DNA from: Chloroflexota bacterium
Lineage (GTDB): Bacteria > Chloroflexota > Dehalococcoidia > Lucifugimonadales > UBA3495
DNA: 64,000 bases
Direction of reading: 5' to 3'
Assembly: GCA_022573285.1 (NCBI GenBank)
Contig: JACZUF010000009.1
Span: forward strand, 28,610 to 92,609
Positions within the stretch are counted from its first letter, which is position 1, and each line of letters begins with the position of its first letter. Below the pieces are notes generated by a model. The model saw only the letters and a program-made list of their open reading frames with translations, did not search any database and was not told the DNA's origin. Below, in pieces: positions 60,379 to 64,000 of the stretch. A program made the position numbers and the translations under genes.

Positions 60379-60672
60379 ATGAGTCGAGGATTATCTAAAA
60401 GGATGATAGCCATCTTGAACTCGCTACAAAGTCATGAGGCCGAAGGGCATACTTCTTTGACAACGGTAGAACTAGCCTCTGAGATACTTGGGGTCGCTAC
60501 GATGCCGATTCTGGGTAATCCCCGCAGACGGGAGTGGGAAGTGACCAGAAGAAGGAGCATCAGGCTCAATAGCTTCTGGCGCACGTTGAAACTACTTGAG
60601 TCTAGAGGATTAGTCGTGGGGGAAACGCGAATCGGGATTCATCCGAGGAAATGGAGATATGTTAGGGAATAG
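60379..60672 (+). CDS. Hypothetical winged-helix-like protein of the island
   Basis: 97 residues from ATG 60379, which has GGGAG nine bases upstream (an in-frame ATG at 60367 is less likely). Predicted helices KRMIAILNSLQSHE, TTVELASEILG and RLNSFWRTLKLLESRGLVVGETR have the look of a winged helix-turn-helix. No named family. It is the last gene before the right end of the island. Confidence 0.5.
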   Translation: MSRGLSKRMIAILNSLQSHEAEGHTSLTTVELASEILGVATMPILGNPRRREWEVTRRRSIRLNSFWRTLKLLESRGLVVGETRIGIHPRKWRYVRE

Positions 60673-60887
60673 CCTTGTAGATTCTATCAACACACACTTA
60701 ACTGGTTTTTTTTCGAGTTAGTTGCCTTCGACACGGCTAGTATAACTAGGCCAGCAAGGGCGTTTACACAGAATGCCAACAGTGATTCGAACCAGATAGA
60801 TTCCATTACGAGCAATCATAACATTAATCGAACCGGGAAGACGGTCGGGCCATCGTTCCTACGTCGTGTCTAAGCCAGCTACAATAA
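60673..60887. other. Intergenic DNA near right island end
   Basis: No gene is seen. A T-run (60708-60713) after the winged-helix-like gene could end its transcript. Confidence 0.3.
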
Positions 60888-60911
60888 TTGACAGCAACCG
60901 TGACAGCAACC
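60888..60911 (+). repeat. Tandem candidate integrase arm-type sites
   Basis: TTGACAGCAACC (60888-60899) and GACAGCAACC (60902-60911), 12 bp apart, with a third copy inside the left end at 57848. Position at both island ends, inside the core repeats, is where arm sites of a tyrosine integrase lie. Confidence 0.5.
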
Positions 60912-61006
60912 TGGGCGAATATCAGTGATATCCGGCGGACGATTACGGACATCGAGATGGCTCTCTAGTCACGAAATGGACACCACTGGATGCCGACGGA
61001 CTATCC

Positions 61007-61057
61007 GCGCCGGATTTTTAATCCGGGTGTCGCGGGTTCGATCCCCGCACGGCCCAC
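61007..61057. repeat. Right attachment-site repeat (attR), copy of tRNA-Lys 3' half
   Basis: 51 bp, one mismatch to 57779-57829. It lacks the 5' part of the tRNA and is not a functional gene. Confidence 0.8.
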
Positions 61058-61092
61058 CAGCTTTCAAACATCAAGTACGGTTAAAGCGCCGA

Positions 61093-61413
61093 CTAGATTC
61101 CGGCGCCCCTGCGGCTCTTCCTGGCGAAACCGCTAAGCCACTCCAGCAAGGGGCGTGATTCCGGCGGCACTGCTGCCTCTTCCATATCCACCGTATGTTC
61201 CTGCCCGTCTACCTCGATGGTTAACCTATAGGCAAAACGGTCGGCGCCGGGTTCCGGCGACGTGACGGTGGCTGGTAGTTGGAAGAAACCAGCAGACTCG
61301 ATTAGTCCCCGCAGTTCAACGTCGCTCTCGGGGGTTAGGGAGTCCGACTCAAAGGAGGCTGTAACCGGTATCCCGGCAAATCCGCCGCTCCGTGTGAATC
61401 GTACCCGGATCAC
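61093..61413 (-). CDS. Protealysin inhibitor emfourin-like protein
   Basis: 106 residues. The pattern IRVRFTRSGGFAGIPVTASFESDSL, DVELRGLIESAGFFQLPA and FAYRLTIEVDGQEHTV matches emfourin, a small protein inhibitor of M4 peptidases usually encoded next to protealysin. The ATG overlaps the peptidase stop by 4 bp (61410-61413), so the peptidase is made with its inhibitor. No signal peptide, as expected for the cytoplasmic or Sec-free protealysin pair. Confidence 0.85.
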   Translation of the reverse strand: MIRVRFTRSGGFAGIPVTASFESDSLTPESDVELRGLIESAGFFQLPATVTSPEPGADRFAYRLTIEVDGQEHTVDMEEAAVPPESRPLLEWLSGFARKSRRGAGI

Positions 61414-62552
61414 CCCTTCCTTCCCCTTCGAGACGCCCCACCCGCTACTTCCACCTTAATGCCCACCCGAGCCCACCCGTTGCTGACGGCCTGTTGCTCC
61501 GCACTGCCACCGCCGAACAGGTCGCCCGCGACCTGAAAGGTCATGTCCGCTGCGTCTTGGAAATCCGAATTGCGGCGCAGCCTGTCCCTCAAGGTGATGT
61601 ACCAGATTTCACCGGCATTCTCCCAGGCGTTGCCCCCGATTTCTGTGGCCACGAAGTAAAAGGCGTGATTGGGAATGCCCGAGTTGATATGAACGCCGCC
61701 GTTGTCGTACCAGTTAGGCAAATTCTGATATTGATCCATGTGGCCAGGCTGTGGGTCCTTACCCAGAACAGGGTCATCGTATGCGGTCCCAGGTTCCTTC
61801 ATCGACCGAAAAGCCACCCCATTAACGTTGGCCGTGAGAAGGCTCTCGCCAACCAACCAACTGGCCTGTTCGGCTGTTTGTCCCAGGGCCCTCTGCTTGG
61901 TGAGCACGCCAAACACGTCGGAAAAGGACTCGTTTAAGGCCCCAGGTTGGGACCGGTAGGCGAGGTTGGCTTCATGCTGTGTGACCCCGTGGGTCAGTTC
62001 GTGCCCTATGACCTCCAACGCAATCGTAAACCGGTTGAAAAGGCGTTCCGCTTCCGGGAGGTCCTCATCGCCATCGCCGTACACCATCTGCTGGCTATTC
62101 CAGAAAGCGTTATCATAGCCCTGGCCGTAATGGACTGTAGAGACCAATGGCATGCCCCGGCCATCGATGGAGTTCCGGCCATAGGCTTCTAGAAATAAGT
62201 CATAGGTGTGTCCGGCCCCGTCGTAGGCCTCGTCGACGGCTGGATCAGAGGTTGCGGGATCGCCTTCGGCACGAACGATGACTCCAGGCAGATCGTAGCC
62301 AGTCTGTGCGTCGTAGACCAACCGGGACTTTTGACCCATCGCGGTGACATGCAGAACCGCTGGGCGAGCCGAGGCCTGGCGTTGTCCCCGAATTTGCTCC
62401 GAGATAGCCGTGGTCCTCCAGGCCCACTCTCGTTGATTCTCTGTGCCGCGCTCCATGATCTCGCGAAGCAAGTACCCGGGAACGATACATTGAACAGACC
62501 CGGTATTTGGCGGTGTACGGCCGTTCCATTTGTTTTTCTTGCCCGCTTTCAT
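61410..62552 (-). CDS. M4-family metallopeptidase (protealysin-like)
   Basis: 380 residues from ATG 62552, with GGAGG about ten bases upstream. The zinc site is H184-E-L-T-H188 (VIGHELTHGVTQHEANL) with the third ligand in GALNESFSDVFG; the proton donor region is NWYDNGGVHINSGIPNHAFY. A short N-terminal propeptide (CIVPGYLLREIMERG, typical of protealysins) precedes the catalytic domain. There is no signal peptide. It forms an operon with its inhibitor. Confidence 0.92.
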   Translation of the reverse strand: MKAGKKNKWNGRTPPNTGSVQCIVPGYLLREIMERGTENQREWAWRTTAISEQIRGQRQASARPAVLHVTAMGQKSRLVYDAQTGYDLPGVIVRAEGDPATSDPAVDEAYDGAGHTYDLFLEAYGRNSIDGRGMPLVSTVHYGQGYDNAFWNSQQMVYGDGDEDLPEAERLFNRFTIALEVIGHELTHGVTQHEANLAYRSQPGALNESFSDVFGVLTKQRALGQTAEQASWLVGESLLTANVNGVAFRSMKEPGTAYDDPVLGKDPQPGHMDQYQNLPNWYDNGGVHINSGIPNHAFYFVATEIGGNAWENAGEIWYITLRDRLRRNSDFQDAADMTFQVAGDLFGGGSAEQQAVSNGWARVGIKVEVAGGASRRGRKG

Positions 62553-62795
62553 GCTAATGATCCTCCAGCGGCATCCGGCTACCGCTTCACTAGAGACTCC
62601 AGCCGCGACCTTCTCTAAGGCGCTTCTCAACTGACAGGGCGGTTTCCCCGGAGGTAGTATATTCCATTTCAACACCAATTTGGTAATGGTTTTGCGGATT
62701 CTGAGGTAGAGCCCCCGGTCCAGTCTGAAGTCTTACCGGTGAGGTGGAAGGGAAGTTCGAAGAAGGAAATCTCCCGAGACGCTCCCGCCTCGGGG

Positions 62796-63158
62796 TTAGT
62801 AAGAAACTACACGGCCGTATTCAGCGTGGGCGTTGGCGGCATCGACGGGAGTGCCGAAGCCTGAATTCTTTCCAGCAAAGTCGTCCTCGGTGACCCTACG
62901 GGCCCGGCCGCAGAGTCCTCAAACCGTGATGCGAACATTTTTATCTACGCGGAACTCCATCAGTCCCTTTACCGAGGGCACGCCAATACCCTGAATCTGC
63001 GCGGCAATGGAATCTTTGATCAAAGGCGCGGCTTCTCCCCGCAGGATGATGCCGGTCTCATGTCCCGCGTCGATGGCTCCCTTGGCCATCAGGAAAGGGA
63101 AGGTGGCCATCGTTGGATCGTCAGTCCCGTGAGTCCCGATATATAAGATCTTTGCCAT
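62796..63158 (-). CDS. Selenocysteine-containing DsrE-family protein (in-frame TGA read as Sec)
   Basis: 120 residues when TGA 62919-62921 is read through to TAA 62796-62798. The N-terminal 79 residues (MAKILYIGTHGTDDPTMATFPFLMAKGAIDAGHETGIIL, LIKDSIAAQIQG) are a DsrE fold. Codon 80 is TGA, then GLC-GRARRVTEDDFAGKN, exactly where family members have CGxC-x-R(A)RG. So Sec80 and Cys83 form UxxC. After the TGA, GGCCC/GGGTC (five pairs with one G-U) carry a loop GTA beginning at base 20, with three extra pairs below. DsrE-like proteins carry sulfur or reduce peroxides; the Sec form is likely a redox enzyme. AGGA precedes the ATG. Confidence 0.8.
62892..62904 (-). promoter_or_regulatory. SECIS-like hairpin of the DsrE-like gene
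   Basis: Minus-strand GGCCC-GTA-GGGTC, loop starting 20 bases after TGA, with CGG/CCG pairs below across a small internal loop. Weaker than the other two but in the correct place and with a loop that starts with G. Confidence 0.45.
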
Positions 63159-63585
63159 AGGTTCCTACATTCGGTCTGAATTAGACTGAAGAACTGATGC
63201 TAAAGCTTTCGTGCCCGGATATTGGCACAAAGCCTCAAAACGGAGCTTCCCACATCCACTGACCCCGGCCTGGCAAGATGGGGTGGAGAGAGTAGATGCG
63301 GGCCTGTGGGCGCTGGTCAAACATCGTCGCAGGCAAGTACGCTTGGCGCCTGGGTACCGTCGGGCCAGGTAGAGCCGCCGAGCTAGGCGACGCCGGGTTG
63401 GCGTGCAGCTACCCCCTGGCGAATCGTTGCGGCAACGGGCGTGATTATTCAATCTTGTGTGACCAAGCTCACAGTCCACCCGTGTCCGCCGTCACGGTCT
63501 AACTCGTGCCGTAGGCGTTTATATAGAAAGTGAATAAACCGGATTGGCAGAGGGGACCGGGGAACCGTATCGGTAGGCCAAAGGG
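63159..63585. other. Intergenic DNA, no gene seen
   Basis: Contains no protein-like frame and no RNA I recognise. Short open frames are on both strands but have no family features. Confidence 0.3.
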
Positions 63586-63594
63586 GTGAGCAGG

Positions 63595-63774
63595 ATGCAT
63601 GGAAGATTGTATGGTTGCGGAAAATGCAGTGGCAACATAGTGCTGGCCTACAGCGGATGGAGTTGCGTCCGGTGCGGTCGAAAATATTTTCTACGCAACG
63701 GCCGCATCGAGGAAATGTGGTGGAAGAACCAAAAGGTGAAATATCAAACGCCTGAGCCGGTGGCCGCCCGCTAA
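63595..63774 (+). CDS. Small zinc-ribbon protein
   Basis: 59 residues from ATG 63595. Two CxxC pairs, CGKC and CVRC, in YGCGKCSGNIVLAYSGWSCVRCGRKYF form a compact zinc ribbon, with a short basic C-terminal tail ending at 63774. Such proteins are often nucleic-acid binding or hypothetical. GGGGTGAGCAGG before the ATG could serve as ribosome-binding site. No named family. Confidence 0.5.
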   Translation: MHGRLYGCGKCSGNIVLAYSGWSCVRCGRKYFLRNGRIEEMWWKNQKVKYQTPEPVAAR

Positions 63775-64000
63775 CCTGACCGGGCACTCGTAACGGGGTA
63801 GGGCAGGTCCCAACTTACGGGTCACACGCCACGGGATTTATCGAAGATATTAGAAATGCTCCGAGAACCGAAAAGGCTTTAGCGATAGCCTAAACATGTT
63901 GACCCGGGGGGTGATCTATCACAACCGTGGTATCCATCATCCCATCGGCATTGGGCGCAGACCGGGCCACTCATTACCAACGCGGCGGCTCCCTAGAACT
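63775..64000. other. Window end, no gene seen
   Basis: Non-coding by eye on both strands to the end of the window. Confidence 0.3.

Noticed and set aside
61007..61057. Second tRNA-Lys gene
   Set aside because: Only the 3' half is present; acceptor 5' strand and D-arm are missing. It is an attachment-site copy.
63165..63502. Overlapping frames of 68 and 104 codons near the window end
   Set aside because: Composition is arginine/proline-rich, no domain is visible and no ribosome-binding site is convincing.
1..64000. CRISPR array
   Set aside because: No regularly spaced direct repeats of 24-40 bp were seen anywhere in the window.

Overview
The window is a high-GC bacterial chromosome segment. 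Gene content suggests a member of the Chloroflexota, probably of the SAR202/Dehalococcoidia type. The reasons are an alternative-complex-III-like respiratory operon next to cytochrome c maturation genes, a DUF1501/DUF1800/NHL-repeat block, and several copies each of RidA, carboxymuconolactone decarboxylase (CMD/AhpD), VOC, MFS, SDR and fumarylacetoacetate hydrolase genes. This assignment is inferred from gene content only.

Layout. 1-7.3 kb: respiratory operon on + (cytochrome c end, ActB1-like, ActB2-like, two NrfD-type membrane subunits, DUF3341, cytochrome c lipoprotein). 7.4-12.3 kb: cytochrome c maturation genes (CcmH, CcmF, zinc-ribbon protein, CcmG/TlpA-like thioredoxin). 12.3-16 kb: ROK kinase, then a divergent ParB-like/DNA methyltransferase pair with a GATC-rich intergenic region, ending at a typA fragment. 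16-28.6 kb: SDR, FAH, CMD, MFS and TPP-enzyme genes, with an ABC exporter operon of different style bordered by gene fragments. 28.8-34.7 kb: NAD synthetase, a frameshifted IS1595-type transposase, a VapBC45-like toxin-antitoxin pair and a membrane-anchored EEP nuclease. 35-41 kb: DUF1501, DUF1800, two beta-propellers and a zinc alcohol dehydrogenase. 41-51 kb: RidA, transporters, the stringent-response Rel enzyme and a drug exporter.

51.6-53.4 kb holds the most interesting locus. It is a minus-strand operon of a MerR-type regulator, a glutaredoxin, a 54-residue membrane protein and a TlpA-like lipoprotein. Both thiol proteins have an in-frame TGA where the first cysteine of the CxxC motif should be. 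Each TGA is followed at the right distance by a hairpin with a G-starting apical loop, the hallmark of a bacterial SECIS. A third gene of the same kind, a DsrE-like protein (62.8-63.2 kb), has UGLC in place of CxxC. The operon is driven by a MerR-type promoter (20-bp spacer containing a dyad) and is flanked by an imperfect 67-bp direct repeat, one copy of which adjoins a relic of the neighbouring cupin gene. An automatic annotation would split these genes or call them pseudogenes.

57.8-61.06 kb is a small integrated element in tRNA-Lys(TTT). It has a 51-bp direct repeat of the tRNA 3' half at its far end, a truncated tyrosine integrase beside the tRNA, and candidate arm-type repeats inside both ends. 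It carries a HEPN-type gene and several unknown genes. Beyond it lie an emfourin/protealysin pair, the DsrE-like selenoprotein and a small zinc-ribbon protein. Short palindrome families and a MITE-like element recur in the intergenic DNA.
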